In this document: positions 12,261-23,259 of the stretch, piece after piece | Numbering within the stretch: position 1 is the first letter of the stretch | Layout: every line of letters begins with the position of its first letter | Source of the DNA: Harmothoe impar | Lineage: Eukaryota > Annelida > Polychaeta > Phyllodocida > Polynoidae | NCBI GenBank assembly: GCA_947462335.1 | Contig: OX381707.1 | Span: forward strand, 85,061,606-85,125,605 | DNA: 64,000 nt | Direction: 5' to 3' | Made by a program: the position numbers and the translations under genes | The notes under the pieces: generated by a model | Told to the model about the DNA's origin: nothing | Seen by the model: the letters and a program-made list of their open reading frames with translations, nothing else | The model's database searches: none

Positions 12261-13924
12261 GATAGTGTCAAATGGTGCATTATCATAGTGTTTCTTTTAG
12301 TTTCTTAGAAACCTGTCTGATGTTGGCCAAACCTGTCAGGGTGGAGGCTGTGTAGTAAGCTACTTAGTGCAGGGCGTTAGGGTAAAGAAGCCAGGCACAG
12401 CGCTAAGTAGCAATACATACTGAGCACCGCCATTAACCCTTTAAAGACTGCATAGTAGTTAAATGTGCTGTGTTCCTTTTTGCCTTCATGCACAATTACT
12501 GGTGAGTAGAGCTAGAATCAGCCATCATACTGGCTTTCTAGAGTTAATGGATGTCCAGACATTTGTTGCCATGCATGATTGAATATAGGCCAGGTGAAAA
12601 GCTTCCCAATGATTGTTCCGTGTGGCCCTTACAGTTAATGCTTGTGGTCCTACTTGCCATAGTCTTCCCTCTCCCATGATACCCAACTTACAGGTTGGGT
12701 GTGTGGGTCGGTAATGGTATATCGGTAAGGGAGAGAACTAGGACAGACAAGAAGCCTCAGATAAAGGTATTTGCAACATACATTTATGTTCTGTCAGGTC
12801 AAGAAGATTGACATTCTTCATACACATGTCTCACATAGATCTATGTTGAACAAAAATGCTGTCAAATCACGTCAGGTAAAAGACATAGTTGGAGAGAGAC
12901 AGAAGAGAGAATAGCCTTAAATCAAATGCTCCTGAAATTCAGGATGCCAATGCAAAATGAAAAACATATTCACATGGGCAACTTGAACATCAGCCATGAA
13001 ATTCTCAACCAAAAGGGGTCAAATCAGAGATCTCGTTTTGTTCCAGCCTCCCACCTTTTTATAGTTTATATCATGTTTGAGAAAGAGTTGTGAATCCAGT
13101 CCATGAATGGATGACAGAAGGAAGCAGGGAAGGTGCAGTAAAAGCCACAGCACAAACTGTGTTCTTCAAAAGAAGTTGATGAAAACTGTAAAACAGTGAT
13201 TCAGATAACATGAGGAGGTGTTTTTGGAATCTGATTTAAATGCATGGCCAATATTAAATGTTGCCTTTTACCATCAGTCAAGTGTACTGCCTGCCAAACT
13301 TTTATCTGATTTGATGGAAGGCATCTTGAAATGGTGGCCAGACTGACTATTTAAAGACAATAAATATTTAATAAATCATGAATAAAGGGGAAAAGAGCCG
13401 GAGATAGAAAGAGACAGAAAATAGAAGGAGACACAGAGGTACTGACACAGCGTAGGAGAGGCAGGCCATGGTGTAGTTAGGGAGGCAGAGGGGAGGGTGC
13501 CTGCACAGATTGATATTGGTGAGAGACATTCACAAAACAGGAGCAGGGAAACACCAGGTGCACTGACAAAAACGGTTCTGTTCTTACACAGCCTCGCTTA
13601 CATCCTGACCGGCTGTATTAACCATCTAATTACTGCATAATGCTTCAATGTGCTAATTCTGTGTCTCCTTTATGCATGGATGCAACCCTGGTGAGTAGTC
13701 TGATATACATGCCTCATTCCGGCTCCACAGAGTTGATACAAAAGTAGTAAGGGAAAGATAATTTGAACAAGATATCCCATATGTTCTAAAGTGAAGTGTA
13801 TATATAAATATTTTCCCTGTCATCTGTCCAGTATATATCCTCACCTCTTTACAATTACCTATTTATTCCCTGTCTCTATCACCAACTCAAGGTACCTTGG
13901 TCTTCCTTTTTGTCTATCTATATC

Positions 13925-14036
13925 TCCCTCTCTCTGTCTCTCTCTCTGTCTCTCTGTCTCTCTTCTCTCTCTCTATCTCACTTCTCTCTCTCTCTACTCT
14001 CCCTTCTCTCTCTCTCTCTCTCTCTCTCCCTCTCTT
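13925..14036. repeat. (CT)n microsatellite, U2 first copy
   Basis: CT-rich tract with TCTGTCTC and TCTATCTC interruptions. It is the counterpart of 5,344-5,470. Confidence 0.9.
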
Positions 14037-14149
14037 TGCATTGCAGATTGCAGGTCAGTGAGTTGCAGGTGCTTAGTTGAAGCACCATGATGAAAAAGGT
14101 AGATTGTGTCTGTTGCTGGGGCAATGGGTATAATGAGTCTCCTATGTAG

Positions 14150-14295
14150 ACAGGATCGGTAAAACTGACTGTGGGGGGTCCGTATCTGGTATCAATTTTT
14201 AAGTATCAGGCTGCAGGCCCTTATAGGGCCGATGCCTGATACTTAAAAATTGATACCTGATACGGACCCCCCCAAAGTCAGTTTTACTGATCCTG
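14150..14295. mobile_element. Foldback MITE, near-perfect 70-bp inverted arms
   Basis: ACAGGATCxGTAAAACTGAC at the left end is mirrored at the right end, and the arms continue through GGTCCGTATC, GGTATCAATTTTTAAGTATCAGG and so on to a short centre. Nearly the whole element is one hairpin. It lies at the left edge of about 930 bp (14,148-15,084) absent from the neighbouring U2 repeat at 15,560 and from U1. The element is therefore younger than the local duplication, or was lost from the other copies. Confidence 0.8.
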
Positions 14296-14299
14296 TACT

Positions 14300-15084
14300 T
14301 ATTATTAAATGACTCCTCGGTGAGAAATTAGACATTTTCTGTGTGTTTACTCACTGGCTTGAAGCAGATGATGGCCATAGTACCTCTAGCCTTCTAACTA
14401 GGCCTACGCAGTTCTAAAGGAAAAAAGAGTCCCTCTCCAAGACATGTACATATTCCCTTTATTTGTACAATTTGGGCTTGCTGTTCGATTCAAATGTGTT
14501 AATTATTGAAAAGGTAAGAAAATTAACCCATATTCCACTCAGAATAACCGAAAAATAACCCTGTTTTTTCCGAGTATTTTAGTCACCCCACTGGGCATGA
14601 GAGCACTAGCACAACCCCCCCCCCCCCCACACACACACACTCCAACCTGTCTGTGAGTGTATAGGCCTACGGGTGACGAGGCAGTCATGGTCCATCAGTC
14701 TTTCTATTCTGCACCATATAATTATACAGTTGTTACATATATGGCTAGGGTGAGGGTGAAGTACTAAGTAAGTGTGTGTGCGCGATCTCAGAGGCGGGAT
14801 GGGGGGGGGTGACCACCGCCGCAGTCCCAATCACGTCATTTAGCATGCTTGTCCTGCACCCCCCCCCCCACCCCAACCGAATGAGCCTACAGCCCATGAA
14901 GAGTCAATCAAAACATCAACAATAGGTTTATATATTCATACACCAGTGCTAAGGCCGGAAGAAAGGTGATACAAGGGTTTCAAATAACTCTGATACAGCC
15001 CAAATTTACCGGAAGTGGACTGAAACAGGACTGCTGCTTTAAGCCTATGGGGTCCCGTACTTACTGAAAACCATTTAATAATAA
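14300..15084. other. Insert-specific sequence in U2
   Basis: Between the foldback MITE and the resumption of unit sequence at 15,085 lies about 780 bp not found in the other units. It contains homopolymeric C runs (14,619-14,629; 14,862-14,870), a CA run and a G-rich stretch at 14,797. No believable frame is present. It may have arrived together with the MITE. Confidence 0.5.
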
Positions 15085-15362
15085 TGATTCAGTAATAGTA
15101 TAATCCTGTGATATTAATGTGTGATCCGCTTGATGAGTTGATCAATTAACTGATCCAGTATTGATGATCAAAAGGTACATTTCTTGTTCTCATTTGCAAA
15201 CTGCTATTTAATCTGCTCTGTGTGCTGCTGTATATCTGCTCTCACTTTCTCTCGTTGTCCCTCTGTCTCTCTCTATATCCTTCTCCTCTCCCTCTCTCTT
15301 TCTCTTTCTCCTCTCCCTCTCTCTTTCTCTTTCTCTCTATCTCTCTCTCCCTCTCTCTTTCT

Positions 15363-15455
<93 letters not shown>

Positions 15456-15970
15456 TCTCTGCATTGCAGATTGTAGGTAAGTGAGTTGCATGTACTTAGC
15501 TAAAGCACCGTGATGAAAAATGTAGATTGTGTCTGTTGCTGGGGCAATGGGTATAATGAGTCTCCTATTGATTCAGTAATAGTATAATCCTGTAATATTA
15601 ATGTGTGATCCGCTTGATGAGTTGATCAATTAACTGATCCAATATTGATGATCAAGGGGTACATTTCTTGTTCTCTTTTGTGAACTGGCATTTGGTCTGC
15701 TCGATGTGCCGCTGTATATCTGATCTCTCTCTTTCTCTTTGTCTCTCTGTCTCTTTCTATCTCCTTCTCCGCTCTCTCTCTATTCCACCTTATTATTCTC
15801 TTGCCCTCTCTCTTTCTATTTCTCTCTCTCTCTTTATCTTCTGTGCGCACACCCACATGCCTACGCTCTCTTCACCTGTTCCCCACCTGCACTCTACATT
15901 TCCACATAATGGCCTGATAGTTGTTACTTTGAAGATAAGTCCACTTTCAGGACCTACCTCTATTAATCAG
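15085..15970. repeat. Local tandem duplication, period about 484 bp
   Basis: The block beginning TGATTCAGTAATAGTATAATCC at 15,085 recurs at 15,569. Each copy runs through TGTGTGATCCGCTTGATGAG into a CT tract (15,258-15,461 and 15,722-15,833). U1 has one copy (5,131). Confidence 0.85.
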
Positions 15971-18900
15971 TGAAAGCCCCTGAGCCGTCTTACTGCCTCT
16001 TAACCTTATTCCTGTACCTGGCTATAGACGTTTTGCTGATTAGATAGAAATAGCAGAACGGAGGTCCAATAGCATCTCAGAAAACCCAGTATATTGCCTA
16101 CAGTGTGAAGTGACAAGAAAGTAAGCCTGTCTTAGCCCTGATCCTAAGGTCAAAGCATACAGATTATTTGCTGTAGGCAAAGTCCTTTTAACTCTGTGGG
16201 GATAATGCAGTATCCATGTAGTGCTAATGTCAGTATAGCACCAGCATGGGATATAATTCTTGTCCTTCTCAGTGGCGTAGGAAAAAGGGGGCACCTGAAT
16301 ATGTTTGCCCCCCCCCCCTTTGTCAAAACCTGTAAGGCCACTACAAATAATATTCTTGTTTCTCATCACTGAGCCATGACAAATATGACGAGGGGGCTTT
16401 TTTTTTTAATTTTCTTTTTTTTTGCTGAAGACCAAAAAAGTAGGGGGATCTAGGTGCTCAGCAAACCTGACATTCACATTTTAATGATTAAGAAATTAAT
16501 AATCTACAAAGGTTTTTAGTAGGTAGATTTCCTCTAGCCCATTGTATTTGCACCACTGTTAGCTTCAATTTACACCAAATATGCCCATTTTTATCTATTA
16601 TTATCAATATTTGCCTTTAAATTTGCAAAACAAAAAGAAAAAACAAATGTCTAAAACACGATTTTGGTGACGCGCACAGTGATAAGAAACAAGGATATTA
16701 TTTGAAGTGGCCTAATATGATACACCCAATTTTCAATTCTTATCTCCCCAAAATAGGCTGCCCCCCCCTAATCTAAACTAAAGGAGGCTCATATACTACT
16801 ATTCTGTGCATCTGCATGATGCTAACCAACAGGTTACTAACATTGGTTGTGGAAAGCGGTAGCAAGTTTTTGAATTGTGACCGGAGTACACAGAACTAAC
16901 CACCTCCCCAGCAGGATTGGAGCATGGTGGTCTACCACCTGCTGCAACCTCTCCCATTTTCTGGGCAGGGCTACATAGTTAGCAGGTGAATAGAACAGAT
17001 GGTGCCTAATCAGACCCCAGACGGTACTGATGGTTACACTAATGGTAGCAAATAGGGCAGGCCTACCATACTAGCACTACATGAATTATTTGACTTAAGA
17101 AACTTCAGGGGGAAAAAAAGTTGTTTAATGGCTTTCTCCTCCCATTAGCTTGAACCAACTTTAAGCAGGTTTTCTTTTGTAATAAAGTTGCTTAAATTTG
17201 CTTCAAGCTCATAACATATAACTAGAAAAAACTACTTGCTAAAGAAAGCATGCTATCAATCAACATCTCCTTTTCTGCTATATCAATGTTGCTGAAATGA
17301 AAAAGTATATGGACTAGATTATGCAGCGTTATAAACGTTCTCTACTTCAGACGCTGAGAGAGTTACCAACGATTGCAGTATCTTGGATATGTTTTCTTGG
17401 CTAGTTCTTTAATAACTTGGCAAGATGGTTGAATACACCAATGGCAATTCTATTTGCCAGCTGCCAAGACTGCATTCAAGCATCATTCTGACTCTCCACA
17501 GCTTTACAAACCTATTGGATGTTCCTTGTCAGGGCTTCATCTATATTCCATGATAGCAAGGTGTACATCATATTGAAATACACAAAAAAAGTTAAATGTA
17601 TTCATAGAAATGCAGCTGAGGAAAAGTTCGAGCACTAAGTGTGCATGTATAATACAAGGCAGTATAGGTTTCAGTCACAGATCACTATTTAAACAAGTCA
17701 GCCTTTGAGGCCGGGTTTGGGTTGCAGTGTTAACAAATCATATTAGCTGCGTTGGCCGCAGAAACCAAGTCTGGTTCTGTGTAATGTTGTTTAGGACGCC
17801 AGCTGCTGTCACTAGGGGAATACTAAGTACAGATCTTTAAAACCAGCTATACAATACAGTCTTGTTTAATTGCCTCATTGACAGTCTACAAATGTTCCAC
17901 ATTTTAAGGATGGCGCCAATAGACATACAAAAATAATTTGCTGGTCCACCTAGGGCTTTGCTTAGAGTAATCAATCAATTTAACCTTAGAATAAACGTTT
18001 TAAGCTGTGGCATGTACTCGCAATTTGTCCAATCAAGATAATTTGAAGAAAGAGAGGCATACACCATGGAGGGAAATTTTCTAGAATCTCCTGTTAATCT
18101 CTAGTAAAGGTAACAGGTTATTCACCTAAAAAGATTCAAAGAATTCTACAATATCAGATACTCCATAATCAACACCCAGGAACATATTATACAATTTTCT
18201 CCCAGTAATGAATACATATAAATATATTCAGAATTCATCCTCAATCCCTCAGAAGACAGTGCATAACAGTTTTGTCATTTGTATTCCTTCTTTTCGTTAT
18301 CAGAAACCAATATCCTGATATAGAATCTCAGGCGGCCTGCCAATAGGACATGTTGCCCCTTATCAATTGATTCATGGCTATTACCTTGGATCCTATCTCC
18401 CCCCCACACACCACTTGGTTTTCTCTCCCACTCATTTCTCTGCATCAATATGCATAGGGCCTGATAGGGAAACTAGGACAGGCTCACCCATATAAGCCAT
18501 CTTGGTGTTGAAGGGAGCCATGGACATGTAGGAGTATCAGTAATAAATGACCATACCTTAGATGTGAAAAAGATGAGGCAATAAATAAGTTATGTGGGGA
18601 AAAGCTCCCAAGGCTAACTAGTTCTGATTGTCCTCTATCATATCAACATTATCTACAGACCTGTAATAGGTGTGCATGTAGCTGCGACTTTGTTTTGCAA
18701 ATTTGATACAGAATTGACTCTGCATATTGCTACAACCCCAAACAATGTCCCCTCTCCTGCATCCGACCTGGGGAGCCAATACCACAGACCCTTGCCATAA
18801 AGCATATCAGAGTAAGTATGCCGATCAAATCCTCAACACAATACAGAGTTAGTTGTCGAGGCAATGTTGGGCAAGGGGTTAGACGTTGCTGTACACATAA

Positions 18901-19042
18901 CGAGCAGCCAATTCTTAGACTCACTAAATAACAATCCATGACCTCTGCTTTTCCTCAGTAACAGCTGCTATTGTGGTAAAATAGCTTCAAGGGGGCTGTA
19001 AAATACAAAACACAAACGTTACAGGTTATCAAAAAAAAACAT

Positions 19043-19276
19043 ATGTATACTTTCGTCTCTGAAATGATGGACGGATTCAGCCCAGAGGAAATGTGGGCCA
19101 TGAGGAGAGCAATATACAGGTTATATGACATCAACACTGGCAGAATTTGTTCTGTGCCTACTTCACTTGTGGCTGCCCTGAGAGGATGTTTCCTGACACC
19201 TCCTACCTCCCTATGGCTGTCACTTCTACTGCTGACCTCCTCACTGTTAATAGCCAGTCTATGGAAGGCAGATTGA
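19043..19276 (+). CDS. Module A, intact 77-aa frame for a putative small membrane protein
   Basis: This is the only unit in which module A is open from an ATG to a stop without a lesion. It would encode an N-terminal hydrophilic part (about residues 1-30, with FSPEEMWAMRR), a central part with two cysteines (ICS, GCF), and a C-terminal hydrophobic stretch of about 20 residues (SLWLSLLLLTSSLLIASLW) that could span a membrane, ending KAD. A second ATG pair (MM) lies at codons 8-9. Family unknown. The U1 and U2 copies are broken, and the U4/U5 copies drift into other frames. It may be a relic or an exon of a spliced transcript. The length alone is weak evidence. Confidence 0.3.
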   Translation: MYTFVSEMMDGFSPEEMWAMRRAIYRLYDINTGRICSVPTSLVAALRGCFLTPPTSLWLSLLLLTSSLLIASLWKAD

Positions 19277-20009
19277 GTCAAATATTTACAGGGTTATATG
19301 CAGTTTAGTATATATATAAAAACAAATAGCCAGCGATCTCAGTGCCCATCAAATCCATCTTATCTCTAGACGTGGCTAGCTTTCCAGAAATTTGGTGCAG
19401 AACAAAACCTAATCTTCTTTCATGTCAGTTCATATTCTGTTGCCATTTGAGGTAAAAACCAGCGCAGACCATTGCATTAATGACAAGGTAGCAATCCTTA
19501 CAAAACAGTTTCCATCATATTACTCGACGAGGGACCCTTATATGATTAATCAACGGGTTTAAAAAGAGCTAATAAGCTTATGAGTAAATGGAAGAAAAAC
19601 TACCTCATATACTGAAACATATATATTCTCTATTTGGGTTTGAACAATCAAAGAGGTAATTGAACTGAGAGAGATGTATCTTTTAATGATACATTTCTTC
19701 ACAAACAGGTATCCCCCTCATCTCACATCCTACCCCAACCCTAGGCCCTGAGCACAGCAATCAGACTGCCCCATATGTCCTTGTGTATCCAGCACAGCTG
19801 TGTGTGTCTGCACATAGTGACTGAGGACTGCCAGGTCCTGTTATGCTATAAGGCTGATAGTTGTTACTATATTGATCTCACCTGAAAGATTCTAGAGGGC
19901 TATACGCTAAGATAGATCCAAAAATATGATCTAGCTGTTTAAGCAAACCATTGAATACAACGATTTCTGTTGTGAATTTTTTTCTGACAATAAACAGTAC
20001 ACTGTTAGA

Positions 20010-20230
20010 AGTAAGTAGTGTTCCTGTACAAAAAATATTGGGGGCAACTTTGGTTCCAGTAGAGTCTGCTGTAGACCTACAGTAGAATCTACTGTAGACG
20101 CAGACCTGAGTTTTAAAAAGGCTCACGTATTCAACATCTTGGAGATTTGAACCCCCGGGTTCCAATCCATAGTCCTGAACCATGACCACTACACCAGTGA
20201 ATCCTGCATGTGAGGTGCATTGAAACACCT
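20010..20230 (-). mobile_element. tRNA-derived SINE copy
   Basis: On the minus strand, from about 20,215 down to 20,145, there is an A-box-like TGGTGTAGTGGTCATGG and a B-box-like GGGTTCAAATCTC at tRNA spacing. This is followed by a non-tRNA body with repeated CTACAG/AGTAGA motifs to about 20,010. The internal pol III promoter identifies a tRNA-derived SINE. The body motif TAGATTCTACTGT recurs near 27,665 and 54,420. Ends are approximate. Confidence 0.6.
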
Positions 20231-20540
20231 CCTACTTATGTGTGAATGGTAAAGCGGTCAACACAGGATCCCTGGGGCAATGTTAGAACTGGACTGTTCA
20301 TGTCTTAAGGGTTGATATGAAAGTTACCCTATTGCAGTAATGTACTAATAAGTACCAAACTATACCATTAATTGGAGTGTAATCTTGATGGCCTATAGAT
20401 GTTTTTCAAAGTAAATTTTACTATCTTTCCTGCAGATTGTAGAAATACATTGGTTTTATCCTCTGCATATTTTCAATGGTAATATTTCAGTGTACTAAAA
20501 TATATTATACTTTAGAATTGCATCAGTAGAAATGTAGTTT

Positions 20541-20626
20541 GTATGAGAGTTTCCTGCCGGGACTGGAACTGCTGACCCTCCGACTACATCTCCCACTGCT
20601 CTACAAACTGAGCTAGAGGGACAATC
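20541..20626 (-). mobile_element. tRNA-like SINE segment
   Basis: Read on the minus strand, it starts TCCCTCTAGCTCAG with a D-arm-like A box (TAGCTCAGTTTGTAGAGC) and later AGTTCCAGTCCC, a mutated B box. The T-arm does not fit a functional tRNA and no acceptor pairing closes. The same segment is at 48,142-48,226 within the shared 20,240-20,665 / 47,925-48,280 block, so it predates that duplication. Confidence 0.65.
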
Positions 20627-20689
20627 ACTTATATGTAGCCTGCATCAATAGGCTTTTGAAAAGATCATGTCATATTTGAGCTGTGGAGT

Positions 20690-21044
20690 GTCCAACCTCT
20701 CTACTCTCTCTCCCTCTGGTTGCTGGTTATGGGATTCGAACCTGCATCTACAGTAACAGAATTGTATGTGTACAGCAAAAGTTACTGTATTATCTTTTAC
20801 AGCTAAAGTACTGTATAGTTACAGCACATATTGCTGTCCACAAACACTTTCTAAAGTGTAGCCTTCTAAAAGTCATCATACAATGTTATTCCACTCAGAG
20901 TTTTATAAGCATGTTGACCCTGAAATATAACTCAGGTATGATGTCTTTATGTAGGAAGTCGTGTTTATTAAAAAAAAAAGTGATTGATAATGCATTGATG
21001 TTTTTTGAATAAAAATGGACTGCATACTTAAATATTATGGGATT
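20690..21044. repeat. Left part of a local 1.2-kb duplication, copy 1
   Basis: 20,690-21,050 aligns with 31,400-31,753. Copy 1 continues after the element at 30,540-31,300, which aligns with 31,748-32,480. The segment contains a B-box-like GGTTCGAATCCCAT on the minus strand (about 20,738), a second SINE fragment. The element landed in copy 1, and copy 2 keeps the uninterrupted site. Confidence 0.85.
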
Positions 21045-21050
21045 GAAGAG
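21045..21050. repeat. Left target-site duplication GAAGAG
   Basis: GAAGAG directly abuts the first base of the left inverted repeat. It is repeated at 30,540-30,545 after the right repeat. The empty paralogous locus has it once (31,748-31,753). Confidence 0.95.
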
Positions 21051-21238
21051 AGTAGTATAGTATGTATCGGAACGGGACTATAGTTAAGTACTGTTTATTA
21101 CTCAATCGACATGCAGCCAATCAGAGGCCTCCATTTGGTCACGTGACCCCCTCATTTGCATAATTACGTAATAGGCCACGCCCCCTCATTTGCATAATTA
21201 CGTAATAGGCCACGCCCCCTTGATCACCAGCCAATCAG
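21051..21238. repeat. Left terminal inverted repeat, high-identity part
   Basis: It matches the reverse complement of 30,352-30,539 with two mismatches over 188 bp (at about 21,088 and in the first TTACGTAAT). Beyond 21,238 the two ends still share the same motif array but with indels to about 21,450. TTTATT at 21,094-21,099 is an AATAAA signal for leftward transcripts. Confidence 0.95.
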
Positions 21239-21570
21239 GGCCGCCATTTGGTCACGTGACCCCCACGTGACCCCCTCATTTGCATAATAGACCACGCCCC
21301 CTTGATCACGTGACCCCCTCATTTGCATAGTAGACTACGCCCCTTTGATCACCAGCCAATCAGTGGCTTCCATTTGGTCAGGTGACTCCCTCATATGCAT
21401 AATCATGGATCACGTGACCCCCTCATTTGCATAATAGGACCACACCCTCTTGGTCACGTGACCGGAAGCGCTCTTTATTTAGAAAATAGGCCACACCCCC
21501 TTGGTCACATGACCTGACCCCCTCCCTCATTTGCATAATATAGACAATAGACAGACTACGCTTCCCTTTT
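21110..21570. promoter_or_regulatory. Left subterminal array of transcription-factor-like sites
   Basis: A module is iterated in whole or part several times: AGCCAATCAG (CCAAT box, NF-Y type), GCCATTTGG, GGTCACGTGACC (CACGTG E-box palindrome), CTCATTTGCATAAT (octamer ATTTGCAT), TTACGTAAT (bZIP type) and GGCCACGCCCCC (KLF/Sp GC box). The same words are mirrored at the right end. The density and ordered repetition suggest an enhancer/promoter, or binding sites for element or host factors. Binding is inferred from consensus words only. Confidence 0.7.
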
Positions 21571-21597
21571 GGTCACATGACTTGGACTAGCTAATGG

Positions 21598-21728
21598 GAG
21601 GCTTCTATAAGGGGCGAGGGGAGGGGAGGGGGGGAGGGGGGCACTTTAAGATGCATGGGGAGGGGAGGGGGGGAGGGGGGCACTATTTATGGGGTGGGCG
21701 GGCACTTGGGGGGGAGGGGGGGCTTTTG
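21598..21728 (+). other. G-run tract with quadruplex potential
   Basis: The plus strand has a long series of G runs (GGGG, GGGGGGG, GGGGGG) broken by single A, C or T, with GGGGCACTTTAAG- and GGGGCACTATTT-type interruptions, a duplicated AGGGGAGGGGGGGAGGGGGGCAC block included. No equivalent tract is inside the right end, so it makes the two ends asymmetric. Confidence 0.7.
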
Positions 21729-21785
21729 GGGTCTGCTCGGGAGAAAAAAAAAAAATTATCTGATCTCTAGGGAATCGCTTCCTCT

Positions 21786-21807
21786 CTACCCCCCTTTAGG
21801 GGGGTAG
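21786..21807. other. Hairpin with TTTA loop
   Basis: CTACCCCCC and GGGGGGTAG form a perfect 9-bp stem around TTTA. The loop is the same as that of the histone-type stem-loop at 24,705, but the stem composition does not fit the histone consensus. Confidence 0.7.
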
Positions 21808-21809
21808 GG

Positions 21810-22430
21810 AGGAGGCGAGTCGGAGGTGACTGTAGAGGAGTTTTTCGGTGACTTGATGCTTTTCAAACGACTGTGCTGATAGTTGATGAATTTGACTTTT
21901 TGACTTGAATATTTCATGCGACTTTGTGACTTGTAAGCGAAAGCGAAAGCGACTTTGCGGCCCGTAACTCTTTAAATAAAGAGGTGACTTTGTAACCTCA
22001 GGGGGGAGATCCTTCTACACCCCCACGGAGTAGAAAGGATCTCGGTTGATTGACTGTACTTTGACTTGTTGTTGTAAACAAAACAAAAAAAGAAAAAAAA
22101 AAAAAAAAAAAAAAATCAATGAATAGAACGACCCCCTCATTGCTAACAAAGGAACGACTTTTGAATTACACAAATGACCCTCTTTTTGTAGGGGTTAGCG
22201 GTAACTCGACTTGAATTAGAGTATTAGGGAGAGCAAAACGCGACTACACACCGTCTTAGACTGTCGTCTTACGGCCCGGATAACAATAACCCTAGTTACC
22301 TCGGTTACTGTTGCTCAAGAGACGGCGATGGATCTGGTCACGTGGATACTGAAAGAAGGTCTACCTATAACCACCACGCTAGTTTGAACGCGGCGGGTAT
22401 GAGTCATCATGGGGCCCTTGACGGGTGGGT
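21810..22430. other. Left interior of the element, no supported gene
   Basis: It contains GAAAGC direct repeats (about 21,940), a second hairpin (arms 22,007-22,018 and 22,030-22,042, AGATCCTTCTAC against GTAGAAAGGATCT with one bulge) and an A tract at 22,081-22,116. A 19-codon frame starts at an ATG near 22,329 in good context (GGCGATGGA); it is too short to support. A CACGTG lies inside that frame. Confidence 0.5.
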
Positions 22431-22439
22431 CCTCCCCAT

Positions 22440-22800
22440 GCAGCCGTATGTCGAATTTAAGAAATGCCCATGTCACACGTCACTAAGGGAGAAAACGTTT
22501 TTTGAAAATATTTAGAACCCGAATTTGAGCATTCTGGTACATTTTTAAGGACCCAGACACTGCAAAGCCGAGTACCATCCAAGAGAAAAAAAAATTTGGC
22601 GAAATGTTTAGGCTTGAAATGGCACTTTTCTGATGCACTCTTTGAACATTTTTTTTTTCCTCATGTCACTATGGTCCATGGCACATGTGGGACTCAAGAA
22701 ATGCCACATGTCCCATGTCACTTAGATGTCCGTGCCCGTGTCGTCGTATCGAATTTTAAGAAAATGCCCATGTCACCATATCGAATTTAGGGGTCTAGTG
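22440..22800. repeat. Imperfect direct repeats with AAGAAATGCCCATGTCAC
   Basis: Related words occur near 22,452, 22,693 and 22,751 (TCGAATTTAAGAAATGCCCATGTCAC and variants), with further ATGTCAC and CATGGCAC fragments between them. The 64-codon frame here is built of these repeats and is not credible. Confidence 0.6.
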
Positions 22801-22962
22801 ACATCAGCATGTCCGGCTATCCTCCACAAATTTAGCTCTAAAATGTTTACTTTTTTTTTTTGGGCTGATTTTTCATCATTTTAAAAAAAACAATAGGTTG
22901 TTTGAAATGTTTGCTGTTGTAAATAGAAACAAAAACAAAACAAAGCGCATGGTAAGATTATG

Positions 22963-23032
22963 TCACATTGCAAGTGGCGGGTCCGCTCGAGGCTTATTCA
23001 GCCTCTTCGTGGATCCGCGACTGCCAATGTGA
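22963..23032. other. Long imperfect hairpin, about 70 nt
   Basis: TCACATTG at the left pairs with CAATGTGA at the right. Inside, GCGGGTCCGCTCGAGGCT faces AGCCTCTTCGTGGATCCGC with a few mismatches or bulges around a TATTC loop. The arms are about 30 nt each. It could be a structured RNA or a recombination/cleavage site; there is no direct evidence for either. Confidence 0.6.
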
Positions 23033-23129
23033 TCATATACTAATCACCGGTGTTTACGGTATTATATACTAAGGTATGAGACGGGTCTTACAGAAAAGGT
23101 GTCTAAAGAGCCCTGTGACCTGATTGAAA

Positions 23130-23137
23130 TGACGTCA
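23130..23137. promoter_or_regulatory. CRE palindrome TGACGTCA
   Basis: A perfect CREB/ATF-type palindrome in context TGACGTCAGC. The same 10-mer occurs at 24,255, about 44 bp before the start of the 117-aa gene. A 72-codon frame follows from 23,260. Confidence 0.45.
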
Positions 23138-23259
23138 GCGCCGTCTGCTCGTCAGTGCCCGGCTGTAGCCCGTAGGACATGTTATTCTGCTTTTCTGGAT
23201 GTTTTGAAATATTTTGATTTAACTGTTAATACCTGATAACAAGCCTCTGAAGCAGATTT

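Larger units (their letters stand above)
8340..18840. repeat. Tandem paralogous unit U2
   Basis: Second unit of the array. It starts at the block aligning with position 1 of the window (TACTTGTAAGxCAATGC) and ends where the same block recurs at about 18,840. It is longer than U1 because of a 207-bp element at 12,054, about 930 bp inserted between 14,148 and 15,084, and a local 484-bp duplication. Short frames at 9,261-9,984 are not preserved in the other units. Confidence 0.8.

Noticed and set aside
22596..22790. 64-codon plus frame
   Set aside because: It is made of the AAATGCCCATGTCAC-type direct repeats and has no start context.
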